Shown piece after piece: positions 17,242 through 25,933 of a stretch of 64,000 nt of DNA. Below the pieces are notes generated by a model that had not been told where the DNA came from, ran no database searches, and saw only the letters and a list, made by a program, of their open reading frames with translations. Position numbers and translations under genes: made by a program. This DNA comes from Haladaptatus caseinilyticus (GTDB lineage Archaea > Halobacteriota > Halobacteria > Halobacteriales > Haladaptataceae): positions 2,170,001-2,234,000 of the forward strand of contig NZ_CP111036.1 of the NCBI RefSeq assembly GCF_026248685.1. Reading direction: 5' to 3'. Position 1 is the first letter of the stretch, and each line of letters opens with the position of its first letter.

Positions 17242-17621
17242 TGGTCGGACGTGGGACGTGGAAGGGTAAAAAACCGTCCAGTTCGCACGAGTCGATCTTG
17301 AGGTTGAGTGCGGGGGGAACCGCGGTGAGAATCGAGGGGGTCGTCGTCATCACTATCGGTGATGAAAGCGTGAAGGCATTCGACGCCGAACACGTCAACG
17401 GTCGAGGTTAAACTGTTCGTGTCACATCACAGTATCTGTCCGTCGTACGTACACCATTCGAAATCGGGTAATTGTATACTGTCCGATCCTTTCACTTGCT
17501 CATGTTTATAATATGATTCTCAAAACGTTGTGGATTTTCTTATTTAATACCGTGTGATGGCTATATTATTGGAAATTTGACAAACCATAGATACAAAAAC
17601 GAAGGCGACAGAGGTAGTTGT
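17242..17621. other. 380-base intergenic region, partly AT-rich
   Basis: The half next to gatE is GC-rich and contains a perfect inverted repeat at 17347-17365 (arms TCATCAC/GTGATGA, loop TATCG). A 28-codon open frame from a GTG at 17325 to a TAA at 17409-17411 spans that repeat and uses mostly G/C third positions, but nothing else supports it. The half next to the receiver gene is AT-rich, with several possible TATA boxes (for example TATTTAATAC near 17540 and CTATATTATT near 17561), fitting a promoter for the gene at 17622. Confidence 0.4.
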
Positions 17622-18791
17622 ATGACTGATTTCCTCACGGCGGGAAATCTCCCCGTAGACACGCCGATCCGTATCCTGCACGTGGACGACGACCCGGCAC
17701 GAATTCGCCTTTCTGCATCGTTGTTGATGGAACACATATCTAACGCAGAGATATATACAGAAACAGATCCGATGGAAGCGTGTACTCGCCTCAACGACGG
17801 CCTTGTAGTGGACTGTATCGTCAGTGATTTCGATATGGGTCCGATGAACGGACTCGATTTTCTAGACGCGGTGCGCGAGCAGTTTCCGGACCTCCCGTTT
17901 ATCCTTTTCACTGGGAAAGGAATCGAAGAGATCGCCAGTGAGGCCATTTCCGCCGGAGCCACCGATTACTTGCAGAAAAGCGGCGGCACCCAATGCTATG
18001 CTGTACTGGCCAACCGCATCGAGAATACCGTCCGTCAGCATCGCACGGAACAGGCCACAGTATCGTACCAAGAACGGATCCGATCCGTCTACGAACGAAT
18101 AACCGACGCTTTTCTAGCCCTCGATGATGAGTGGAAGCTTACGTTCGTCAACGAGCGTGGAAAACGTCTCTTGGACCGGTCGGAGGAGGAACTGCACGGA
18201 GCGGTTTTTTGGGACGTGTTTCCCGGCACCATCGACTCACGATTCGAAGCCGAGTATCGGCGGGCGATGGAGAGACGAGAACCAACGACGTTCGAGGCAT
18301 CTCTCGACTCGTTGGAAACGTCACTCAACGTTCGCGCCTACCCATCCACGAACGGGTTATCAGTGTTCTTCAGGGATGCGACCGCGGAAAATCGGCTTCG
18401 GGAAGAACATCGCCGCGAGAAGGCGCTATTGGAGCAGGTGTTCGAGACGAGTCCACTCTGTCTCGCAATCATGGACGAAAATGGCGTCATCAGACGAGCG
18501 AACGACCGGATGGTCGAACTGCTCGAAATTACAGAGGAGGAGATAACGAACCGAACCTCCGACTCCTCGCAGTGGACGATTACGGACGAGAACGGCGACG
18601 ACCTGCCGGACGATAAACGTCCACTCACCGCTGTGTTCGAGAACGAGGCGACGGTCAGCCGTGAGCGAATCGGTTACGAGAGTCCGAGTGGCGAATGGAG
18701 TCTTCACACAGTCAGTGCGGCACCGATTCACGCCGAACCCGGCAAGATGGACCGAGTCGTCGTCGCCATCGAGGACGTTTCCGAACTGTAA
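17622..18791 (+). CDS. Response regulator receiver with two PAS domains and no kinase domain
   Basis: A 389-residue signalling protein. Residues 14-135 are a CheY-like receiver: acidic pocket DDD at 22-24, phospho-acceptor Asp69 (VSDFDMGPMNG) and Lys99 (LFTGKG). Two PAS domains follow, about 150-260 (LALDDEWKLTFVNERGKRLL) and 275-385 (AIMDENGVIRRANDRMVELL). The protein stops at VVAIEDVSEL, where haloarchaeal kinases of this layout normally continue into HisKA/HATPase. It may act on a separate kinase or be a shortened one. I chose the ATG at 17622, preceded by a GAGGTAG ribosome site; an upstream TTG is rejected. Confidence 0.85.
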   Translation: MTDFLTAGNLPVDTPIRILHVDDDPARIRLSASLLMEHISNAEIYTETDPMEACTRLNDGLVVDCIVSDFDMGPMNGLDFLDAVREQFPDLPFILFTGKGIEEIASEAISAGATDYLQKSGGTQCYAVLANRIENTVRQHRTEQATVSYQERIRSVYERITDAFLALDDEWKLTFVNERGKRLLDRSEEELHGAVFWDVFPGTIDSRFEAEYRRAMERREPTTFEASLDSLETSLNVRAYPSTNGLSVFFRDATAENRLREEHRREKALLEQVFETSPLCLAIMDENGVIRRANDRMVELLEITEEEITNRTSDSSQWTITDENGDDLPDDKRPLTAVFENEATVSRERIGYESPSGEWSLHTVSAAPIHAEPGKMDRVVVAIEDVSEL

Positions 18792-18803
18792 CAGTCGATC
18801 GCG

Positions 18804-20279
18804 TTAGTTACGGTCGAACTGTTTCGACCCGACATCCTCGACGCGAACGTTCTCCGCACGTGCCCGAATCTGTCGCCCGAGTTGCCGGACGACGACGTCT
18901 CGAAACTCGCTCGCATCGTCCGCATCTATATCCGCGGCGTGGGCTTCTTTCCCCCCGAACCCGACGGAGCTTGCGGTATCGACGATAACGGTACCCAGTC
19001 CCCACCTGCGCTGAAATGGTGTCTCACGCTGGATAACGGTTTGTACCCGATAGTAGGGAACGACGTGGGTTTTTCTACGCCAGAACCCGTTTCGTGTCTG
19101 TACATACTCCTTACCGACGTGATAACCGCGATGCTTCCACTGATACTGTCCGGCCACTGGCGCGAGTATGAGTAACGCAAGAAAGACGTACCAGAGGCCC
19201 AGCAGTCCGGTGAACCGATCGACCACGTACGCGCCTGCCGTAACTCCTACAACAATGACTGAATATCGAACCGTGTATCGACGCCGGGTCCGTTTCGGTG
19301 GCCGAACGAACGTCGGGTCGTCGAAGGATTCGATAGAGTGTGCAAGTTGGAGGACTCGACGACGTGTCGCGATGGGAATCGCTGCCTCTGACCCACCGGA
19401 CGGCCCTTGACCCGGTGCATATCCCGCGGTCTCGACCGAGAGTGTTGCATACCCGAAACGCCGCATGAGCGGATTTTCCCGAAGTGTAAGCGTCTGAATC
19501 TTGTCGAGCGGGATCGACCCGTCGTAGCGCTGCAACAGTCCACGCTCGTATCTGAGTTCGTCATCTACGCGCGTCAGCGTAAAATCGTAGTGGCGTGCGT
19601 ACGTCACCATCGCGCTGGCGACCCAGAGAACGACGACCGAGATGGCCAACTGAGTGAGTCCGAGCAGGAGCGAAACCACATCGAGCGGGTTACTGGCGTC
19701 GGTCAGAAACGGTACGACGAGGAAGACGAGCCCGAACACCCGGGGTTCTATCGAGATGAGCGACAGCAAAAGCAGTTCGGGCGAGCTAATCTCGTACAGT
19801 ACATCTGGTTGCGCGTCTGTTTCCGTCTCACGTCGTCCATCGCCCCGTTTTCGTCGCTGAATCTCGCGCTGAAGCCGCCTCGCCTCCCCGTAGGCGACGA
19901 ACCGAAGATTGGCTTCGGTTTCACCCCCTCCCGCCGTTTCGAACCCGACGGAAGCGATTCCGAGGACGCGCTGGACGACGTTTCGCCGGATATCGACGTT
20001 CTGAATCCGTCGCAGTGGAATCTCTCGGCGTCGTCGCGAGATGACTCCGGAGTCGATATCGAGCGACTCGTCGGTGAGGACGTACTCGAACCGACGGTAG
20101 TAGGTGAGTTCCCAGAGTCCGGTAACGAGGAGTCCGGCGATGACGAACGCGAGCGCGACGACGATATCGATGGACGCCACCGCACCCGCGAGCGTCGTCC
20201 CGACGAAAAAGAGCGTGAGCGCGACGCTCGCGCTCCGCGTAAACAGTCGATAGGGAAGCGACAGGGGGTGGAGTTTCAT
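18804..20279 (-). CDS. Membrane protein with bacterial PH (bPH2/DUF304) domains, YdbT type
   Basis: A 491-residue protein built from pairs of membrane helices followed by bPH2 domains. The clearest PH strands are VLTDESLDIDSGVISRRRREIPLRRIQNVDI near residue 70, DDELRYERGLLQRYDGSIPLDKIQTL near 245, and KEYVQTRNGFWRRKTHVVPYYRVQTV near 400, so three copies. The Ile-Pro-Leu/Tyr-x-x-(I/V)-Gln core motif repeats in each. Bacterial YdbT proteins have this layout; function remains unclear (membrane stress or antibiotic tolerance has been suggested). Its ATG overlaps the stop of the shorter PH gene, so the two form a unit. Confidence 0.85.
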   Translation of the reverse strand: MKLHPLSLPYRLFTRSASVALTLFFVGTTLAGAVASIDIVVALAFVIAGLLVTGLWELTYYRRFEYVLTDESLDIDSGVISRRRREIPLRRIQNVDIRRNVVQRVLGIASVGFETAGGGETEANLRFVAYGEARRLQREIQRRKRGDGRRETETDAQPDVLYEISSPELLLLSLISIEPRVFGLVFLVVPFLTDASNPLDVVSLLLGLTQLAISVVVLWVASAMVTYARHYDFTLTRVDDELRYERGLLQRYDGSIPLDKIQTLTLRENPLMRRFGYATLSVETAGYAPGQGPSGGSEAAIPIATRRRVLQLAHSIESFDDPTFVRPPKRTRRRYTVRYSVIVVGVTAGAYVVDRFTGLLGLWYVFLALLILAPVAGQYQWKHRGYHVGKEYVQTRNGFWRRKTHVVPYYRVQTVIQRETPFQRRWGLGTVIVDTASSVGFGGKEAHAADIDADDASEFRDVVVRQLGRQIRARAENVRVEDVGSKQFDRN

Positions 20280-20737
20280 ACCGCGTCCTCGTACTCGCTT
20301 TCGATTGCGAGGTTCCGGAGGCGACGCTGCAGATTGCTCGCCCGTTCGGGCGTGAGACCGGGAATCGTCACGTCAGCGCCGCGCGACCCGGCAGTGTAAA
20401 CCACGACGCTTCCGAGTCCGACGAGTCGCTCGATGGGTCCACGTTGGGTATCGACATGTTGAACGCGGACGAACGGGACCACCGTCGTCACGCGGGTGAA
20501 CACCCCACGTTCGAGATACAGGTTGTCATCGCGGATTTCGAACTGCCACGAGCGATATTTGAGAGCGACGTAGGTCCCTCCGACCACGAGTATCACGAGC
20601 GGAATCACGACTGAAATCCATACCGCAAAATCGGCCACGAATCGGCGTGCTCCGAACAGCCCACCTCCGATCAGTGCCGTCGTGAAAAGAACTCCCACAA
20701 ACCAGACCAGTCTGACGCGGGAGTCGAGTGTCTCCAT
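20276..20737 (-). CDS. Membrane protein with one PH (bPH2) domain, YdbS type
   Basis: A 153-residue protein: two membrane helices (about 10-30 and 38-60) and one bPH2 domain with RDDNLYLERGVFTRVTTVVPFVRVQHVDTQRG. It pairs with the long three-domain protein by ATGA overlap, the same arrangement as bacterial ydbS-ydbT. The start METLDSRVRLVWF was chosen because the region further upstream is not haloarchaeal in composition. Confidence 0.85.
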   Translation of the reverse strand: METLDSRVRLVWFVGVLFTTALIGGGLFGARRFVADFAVWISVVIPLVILVVGGTYVALKYRSWQFEIRDDNLYLERGVFTRVTTVVPFVRVQHVDTQRGPIERLVGLGSVVVYTAGSRGADVTIPGLTPERASNLQRRLRNLAIESEYEDAV

Positions 20738-20915
20738 GCTTGCATATCCGGAGTATCCCCGTATAAAAGTAGGCGTCGCATAGCGTCCGAAATCTTCGCA
20801 GTACAGGCATCCTACCGATCCGAAGGGGGTTCGTACCGTTTCGTTCGATTGGCTCTGATTCGAATCAGTCGGCGTGGAACAAAGACACCAGCGGACCGTA
20901 GCATTCGTGGACAGC

Positions 20916-21839
20916 ATGACCGAGAACTCGACCACTATCGACCGTCGCCGGTTCATCCAGGCGACCATGGCCTCCACAGCAGTGCTTGGAGGAGTCTCGT
21001 CGGCAGGTGCACTCCAGTCGTCCGGTAACACGCAGTACTCCATCGAACAGAAAGGCAAGTGCATCCCGATAGAACCGCTTTCGATGTCGGGACTCCCCGT
21101 CGAGGAGTTCTACGACTACCGCACGCCGGATACGGACCCGATGTCGTACAAGTACGCCTCCTTCGGAACTGAAAGCCTCCAGCGTGACGACACCAGTCTC
21201 CTGTTCCTGTACGAGGGACCGAAAGGACTGAGCCTCGTCATGATTCACGACAAGCTGGACAGTGACGGCGGCGGTGCCGTTTCGTTCCGCATCACGAGCC
21301 TCCCCGTGCAAGGGAAATTCGTCATCAAGGACGACCAGTACGACGGATCCACAAACCGTGATACGTTCGACTACTCCGTCACCCGCGACTGGAACGGAAA
21401 CAAGTCCGCGAACGCGGTCGTCCACTGGACGTGGCAGGGTGGCCGCTCCGACGGGGGCGTCTATCGTGGACTGGGCAACGATTTCGAGTTCACGATTCAT
21501 CCCCAGTTCAACAAACAAGCTCTCCTCTCCGACGAGGGTGGCGAATATCAAGGTGACGTGAAGAAATGGGAGGTCCTCTCCGGCAACGTCAACAACCCGA
21601 CGCGGACGGAGTTGAAGATGAACGAGCCGGTCAAGATAACGAGCAAGAGCTGTAGCGCGGAAACGACGGCACAGCAAAAGACGACGAGCGGAGGTGGCGA
21701 GAAAACGACGAGTCCGGCCAAAACTACCTCGAAGCCGTCCGACGTGAACAGCGGTGGAAAATCGTTCTTCGGCAAACTCTGGGACGGTATCGCCTCCGTG
21801 CTGAACTCGGTGGTGTCGTTTTTCACCAGCCTGTTCTGA
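20916..21839 (+). CDS. Twin-arginine exported protein, function unknown
   Basis: A 307-residue protein with a Tat signal (DRRRFIQ at 9-15, then a hydrophobic stretch ending SSAGALQSS), so it is probably folded and then exported. The mature part is beta-rich, with no recognised enzyme motif; two Cys residues (KCIP and SCSAE) could form a disulfide. Around 250-285 lies a Thr/Ser/Lys-rich linker, and the last 30 residues are a hydrophobic, Phe-rich helix (SFFGKLWDGIASVLNSVV) that could be a membrane anchor. I prefer the ATG at 20916, since the 14 residues before it do not belong to a Tat leader. Confidence 0.7.
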   Translation: MTENSTTIDRRRFIQATMASTAVLGGVSSAGALQSSGNTQYSIEQKGKCIPIEPLSMSGLPVEEFYDYRTPDTDPMSYKYASFGTESLQRDDTSLLFLYEGPKGLSLVMIHDKLDSDGGGAVSFRITSLPVQGKFVIKDDQYDGSTNRDTFDYSVTRDWNGNKSANAVVHWTWQGGRSDGGVYRGLGNDFEFTIHPQFNKQALLSDEGGEYQGDVKKWEVLSGNVNNPTRTELKMNEPVKITSKSCSAETTAQQKTTSGGGEKTTSPAKTTSKPSDVNSGGKSFFGKLWDGIASVLNSVVSFFTSLF

Positions 21840-21892
21840 TCCTGCCGACGGTTTCGGTAGTGGTTGGATCTACAACTGAAACGTGACCCGTT

Positions 21893-23305
21893 TTATTCGT
21901 CTTGACCGAGGATACCGCGATGAGTCATCGCTTCCGGGTCGATGATCTCGTCCGCCTCCTCCTCGCTTAGGTACCCCTTTTCGACGACGACTTCGCGGAC
22001 CGTCTTGCCTTCCTTGAGTGCCTCTTTGGCCGCCTTCGACGCTTTGTCGTAGCCGATGTGCGGGTTGAGCGCGGTGGCCAACGCCATGCTCTGTTCGACT
22101 TGCGTTTCACAATGTTCCGCATCGACGTCCAACTTCTGGACGAATTTCTCCGCGAACACCGTGCTACTGTTGGAAATGAGTTCGGCGGATTGGAGGAAGT
22201 TGTGCGCCAACACGGGTTTGTACAGGTTGAGATCGAGTTGTCCTTCCCCTGCACCGTATTCGACGGCGGTGTCGTTGCCGACGACTTGCTTGTGCATCTG
22301 GTTGACTGCCTCGGCGACGACGGGGTTGATTTTGCCGGGCATGATGGAACTGCCGGGCTGGTTTTCCGGTTGGTCGATTTCGCCGAGTCCGTTGCGCGGA
22401 CCCGATGCCAGCAGACGGAGATCGTTTGCGATCTTGTTGAGCGAGCCTGCAACCGTTCGAAGCGCGCCGTGCGCCTCGGCCATGGCGTCGTGAGCGGCCT
22501 GCGCCTCGAAATGGTTGTCGGCCTCACGGAACTCGATCCCAGTCTCCTCGCTGATGTACTCCGCGGCGAGCGACGGGAACTCCGGATGTGTGTTGAGACC
22601 GGTTCCAACCGCGGTCCCACCGAGGGCCAGTTCGGCGAGGTGGTCGCGCGTGTGGTCGATACGGGCGAGGCCTTTCTCGATCTGCGTTCGATAGCCACCG
22701 AACTCCTGCCCGACACGGACCGGAGTTGCGTCCTGGAGGTGGGTACGACCCGTCTTCACCACATCGTCATATTCTTCTTCTTTCTCAGCGAGTGCTTCGC
22801 GGAGGGTGTCGAGTGCCGGGAGGACGTCCTTCTCGACGGCTTCGAGCGCCGAAACGTGCATCGCGGTCGGAATCACGTCGTTACTCGACTGGCCGAAGTT
22901 GACGTGGTCGTTCGGGTGGATGTCACGTGAGCCGACTTCACTGCCATAGATCTCCGCGGCACGGTTCGCGATGACTTCGTTCGCGTTCATGTTCGAGGAC
23001 GTGCCGCTGCCGGTTTGGAACACGTCTACCGGGAACTGGTCGTCGTGTTCGCCAGCGATGACTTCGTCGGCGGCCTGGATGATGACGTCCGCTTCGTCCT
23101 CTTCTATCATTCCGAGGTCACGGTTGGCCTGCGCCGCGGCCTTTTTGACCACGCCGAGGGCACGGATGAACCGCCGCCCGAACGTAATTCCCGAGATGGG
23201 GAAGTTCTGCACCGCGCGCTGCGTTTGTGCGCCCCAGTAGGCGTCGGCGGGCACTTTCATCTCCCCGAGACTGTCCTCCTCGATTCGGTAATCCTCGTCG
23301 CTCAT
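21893..23305 (-). CDS. fumC: Class II fumarate hydratase
   Basis: A 470-residue tetrameric, iron-free fumarase of the TCA cycle interconverting fumarate and L-malate. Seen: DAYWGAQTQRAVQNF at the N-terminus, SGTSSNMNANEVIANRA, KTGRTHLQDATPV, and the family signature GSSIMPGKINPV. Length matches FumC. The start MSDEDYR was chosen over an in-frame Met seven residues earlier because a TATA-like element sits 22-32 bases before it. It is divergent from the sugar ABC operon across 231 AT-rich bases. Confidence 0.95.
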   Translation of the reverse strand: MSDEDYRIEEDSLGEMKVPADAYWGAQTQRAVQNFPISGITFGRRFIRALGVVKKAAAQANRDLGMIEEDEADVIIQAADEVIAGEHDDQFPVDVFQTGSGTSSNMNANEVIANRAAEIYGSEVGSRDIHPNDHVNFGQSSNDVIPTAMHVSALEAVEKDVLPALDTLREALAEKEEEYDDVVKTGRTHLQDATPVRVGQEFGGYRTQIEKGLARIDHTRDHLAELALGGTAVGTGLNTHPEFPSLAAEYISEETGIEFREADNHFEAQAAHDAMAEAHGALRTVAGSLNKIANDLRLLASGPRNGLGEIDQPENQPGSSIMPGKINPVVAEAVNQMHKQVVGNDTAVEYGAGEGQLDLNLYKPVLAHNFLQSAELISNSSTVFAEKFVQKLDVDAEHCETQVEQSMALATALNPHIGYDKASKAAKEALKEGKTVREVVVEKGYLSEEEADEIIDPEAMTHRGILGQDE

Positions 23306-23325
23306 ACCCGTGGGGTCTTGGGCCA

Positions 23326-23337
23326 CGAATAAATAAT
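23326..23337 (-). promoter_or_regulatory. TATA-like element of fumC
   Basis: On the minus strand ATTATTTATTCG lies 21-32 bases before the fumC ATG at 23305, fitting a leaderless mRNA. Confidence 0.5.
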
Positions 23338-23477
23338 GTGCTCAATCAGATCCACTTACACACGTTAGTAACCCTACTAATCTCGAACAGTAAAATCACA
23401 CAGTAATTATTTCAATACCTCTAGCTAGGATATAAATATAGTTTGTATTTTTAATGATTAACTCGCCTCAGAATTAA

Positions 23478-23493
23478 CTTAACAATAATTAAG
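23478..23493. repeat. Inverted repeat upstream of the sugar ABC operon
   Basis: CTTAA, six bases, TTAAG: a perfect five-base-arm palindrome 44-59 bases before the ATG of the binding-protein gene. It could be an operator half or chance in AT-rich DNA. Confidence 0.3.
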
Positions 23494-23512
23494 TGGGTCT
23501 TTCGATATGGTT

Positions 23513-23528
23513 CTGATACACTTATCAG
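23513..23528. promoter_or_regulatory. Candidate operator of the sugar ABC operon
   Basis: CTGATA, CACT, TATCAG: a perfect inverted repeat with six-base arms, 9-24 bases before the ATG at 23537 and overlapping where a TATA box or transcription start would lie. This position suits a repressor or a TrmB-type regulator. No regulator gene is adjacent. Confidence 0.4.
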
Positions 23529-23536
23529 GTGTGACT

Positions 23537-24862
23537 ATGGCAAACAATGAAAACGGCGGTATGTCACGACGGGACTACGCGAAATATGCCGGTCTTGCAG
23601 GCGTCGTCGGTACCACAGGTCTTGCAGGCTGCCTCGGCGGCGGGAACGGAGACGAGGGAAAGGACGGGTCCAAGAATGGTGGAAACAAGGTCGAAGTCCA
23701 GCACTGGTGGACGGGGGGTGACGGTAACGCGGCCATCACGGCACTCTTCGAAGGGTTCGAGAAGAAACACGACATCACGGTTAAATCGAACCCGGTCTCC
23801 GGCGGAGCCGGACAGAACTTGAAAAACGTCATCAAAAAGCGCGTTCTCAACAGCGACCCTCCAAGCACGTGGCAGGCATGGCCTGGAAAGAACCTTCATC
23901 CCTACGTCGAGGCAGACAAACTGGAGGACATCGGTGAATCGGTCTGGTCCAAAAACGACATGAAAAACGCATACCTGAAAGGACCGAAAGAGGCGGCGAA
24001 ACCCAACGGAAAGTTCGTTACTGTTCCGCTCAACATCCATCGTCTAAACAATCTCTTTTACAACGTCGAAGTCGTCGAGAAGGCAGGTGTCGATCCATCC
24101 AGCATCTCGAAACCGAGTGACCTCGTGGATGCGATGAAGACGGTGGAAAACAATACGAATGCGGTCGGGATGGCCCATCAAACGAAATCCGGATGGTCGA
24201 CGCTACAGCTGTGGGCACAGGTACTCCTCGGTGAACACGGCGAGCAAACGTATGCGGCGTTCACTGATGGAAAGGTAAAACAGAACAAGCAGGCAGTGAA
24301 ACAGTCGCTCTCGCTGGTAAAAGAGTACCACAAACATTTCAACGGCGACGCGGGGTCCATCGATTGGCAGCAGGCGAACAAGAAACTCATCAACGGAAAG
24401 GCTGCGTTCATCCATCAAGGAGATTGGGCTGCCGGGATGTATCGCGCTCAGGACAGCTTCGAGTTCGAAAAGCAATGGAACATGGTTCCGTTTCCCGGCA
24501 CGAAGGGGAAGTATTCACTCGTCATGGACTCGTTCCCATTCCCGAAGAACAACCCAACGAAGGAGGAGACCAAAAAGTTCCTTCAGTACGTCGGCTCAGT
24601 CGATGCGCAGGAACGATTCAACCCGAAAAAAGGATCGATTCCGCCACGCACGGACGTTCCGAAGGATAAGTTCGGTCCGTTCCTTTCGCGTCAAATGGAC
24701 CAGTTCAAGAGTTCGAAATCACAGCCACCGTCCATCGCACACGGACTCGCGACGACCCCCGAGACATTGACGAAACTCGACGACGCAGCCACGTCCTTCA
24801 ATTCGAGTTGGAACGTGGACAAGACGTACAATAAGTTCGTCTCGGCGTTCGAACCGAACTGA
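23537..24862 (+). CDS. Carbohydrate ABC transporter substrate-binding lipoprotein
   Basis: A 441-residue family-1 solute-binding protein. The leader has SRRDYAKYAG followed by LAGC with Cys32, so it is a Tat-exported lipoprotein anchored outside the membrane. The mature part starts VEVQHWWTGGDGNAAITALFEGFEKKH, typical of sugar-binding proteins, and resembles glucose-type binding proteins (QAWPGKNLHPYVEADKL). I use the ATG at 23537, since the extra ten residues upstream would precede the twin-arginine leader and overlap the palindrome. It is the first gene of a four-gene importer; the exact sugar is not determined. Confidence 0.88.
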   Translation: MANNENGGMSRRDYAKYAGLAGVVGTTGLAGCLGGGNGDEGKDGSKNGGNKVEVQHWWTGGDGNAAITALFEGFEKKHDITVKSNPVSGGAGQNLKNVIKKRVLNSDPPSTWQAWPGKNLHPYVEADKLEDIGESVWSKNDMKNAYLKGPKEAAKPNGKFVTVPLNIHRLNNLFYNVEVVEKAGVDPSSISKPSDLVDAMKTVENNTNAVGMAHQTKSGWSTLQLWAQVLLGEHGEQTYAAFTDGKVKQNKQAVKQSLSLVKEYHKHFNGDAGSIDWQQANKKLINGKAAFIHQGDWAAGMYRAQDSFEFEKQWNMVPFPGTKGKYSLVMDSFPFPKNNPTKEETKKFLQYVGSVDAQERFNPKKGSIPPRTDVPKDKFGPFLSRQMDQFKSSKSQPPSIAHGLATTPETLTKLDDAATSFNSSWNVDKTYNKFVSAFEPN

Positions 24863-24880
24863 TCTCGCGCTCGATTTTCC

Positions 24881-25933
24881 ATGCAAAGGATACGTAAATC
24901 ACTGAAAAAAGTCAGACGGCGTCTGAGACGTACCCGTATTCACACTACTGGCGTCCTCGTGAGTGACGACGGAGCGAACGAAGGCTCACCGGAACTTCGC
25001 TCCGATGGCGGGACGATAACCGAGGAACGACGCGAGACCGAACAGTCGATCTTCCAAAACGAGTTCGTCCAAAGTATTCCGTTCTGGTTGCCCCCGTTCT
25101 TGCTGATGGGATTCTTCGTCTACGGCGCAATCGGGTGGAATCTCATCATCTCGCTTACCGACTTCGCGTCGCTCACGCTCCCGACGTATGACCCGACGAC
25201 GTTTGACCTCGAGATGTACCGACAGGCGTGGAACGACCCCAACTTCTGGAACGCGGCGCAGAATACGTTCGTTCTGCTGATCGTGTTCACCGCACTGTGT
25301 CTGGTCGTTGGACTCGCGTTAGCGATCCTCATCGATCGCGGAATTCGATTCGAAAACGCATTTCGAACGATCTACCTCCTGCCAATGAGCCTTTCGTTCG
25401 TCGTGACGGCGAAAGTCTGGGCGTGGATGTACAACTTCGAAAGCGGAATGATAAACGTCACACTCAGACAGTTCAGCTTAGGGTTTTTTAGCTATCACTG
25501 GATAAGCAACCCGACGACAAAACTCGCCGCAGTCATCTTCGCGCTTATCTGGCAGTTCAGTGGCTACGCGATGGTCGTCTACCTCGCAGGATTGCGGGCG
25601 ATTCCGGACTCTCACTTCGAGGCTGCACGAGTCGATGGCGCAAGCACGTGGCGAATGTACCGCCGTGTGATTGTCCCGCAGTTGCGTTCGTCAACGATGG
25701 GCGCGGCGGTGGTATTGATGGTGTTCGCGCTCAAGGCCTTCGACTTCCTCTACGTGATGTTTGGGACGAATCCCGGCCCGGCGGCAGACATCCTGGCGAC
25801 GATGATGTTCCGTGAAGCGTTCGCATCCAACCAATGGGCATACGGGTCGGCGATCGCAATCGTCCTCTTTGCCATGGCGCTCACCGTCGTCGGTCCGTAC
25901 CTCTACAGCGAGTACAAGCGAGGTGAACTATGA
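24881..25933 (+). CDS. Sugar ABC transporter permease (MalF/UgpA type)
   Basis: A 350-residue inner-membrane permease with six helices after a basic and then acidic 70-residue N-terminal tail. The EAA loop that docks on the ATPase reads EAARVDGASTWRMYRRVIVPQL. It lies 18 bases after the binding-protein gene and overlaps the second permease by four bases. The strongly basic start (RKSLKKVRRRLRRTRI) is unusual and may be wrong by a few codons; a GTG at 24959 is an alternative start. Confidence 0.88.
   Translation: MQRIRKSLKKVRRRLRRTRIHTTGVLVSDDGANEGSPELRSDGGTITEERRETEQSIFQNEFVQSIPFWLPPFLLMGFFVYGAIGWNLIISLTDFASLTLPTYDPTTFDLEMYRQAWNDPNFWNAAQNTFVLLIVFTALCLVVGLALAILIDRGIRFENAFRTIYLLPMSLSFVVTAKVWAWMYNFESGMINVTLRQFSLGFFSYHWISNPTTKLAAVIFALIWQFSGYAMVVYLAGLRAIPDSHFEAARVDGASTWRMYRRVIVPQLRSSTMGAAVVLMVFALKAFDFLYVMFGTNPGPAADILATMMFREAFASNQWAYGSAIAIVLFAMALTVVGPYLYSEYKRGEL

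Noticed and set aside
20738-21064. Longer N-terminus for the small PH-domain protein
   Set aside because: The extra sequence has no haloarchaeal composition and runs antisense to the Tat-protein start.
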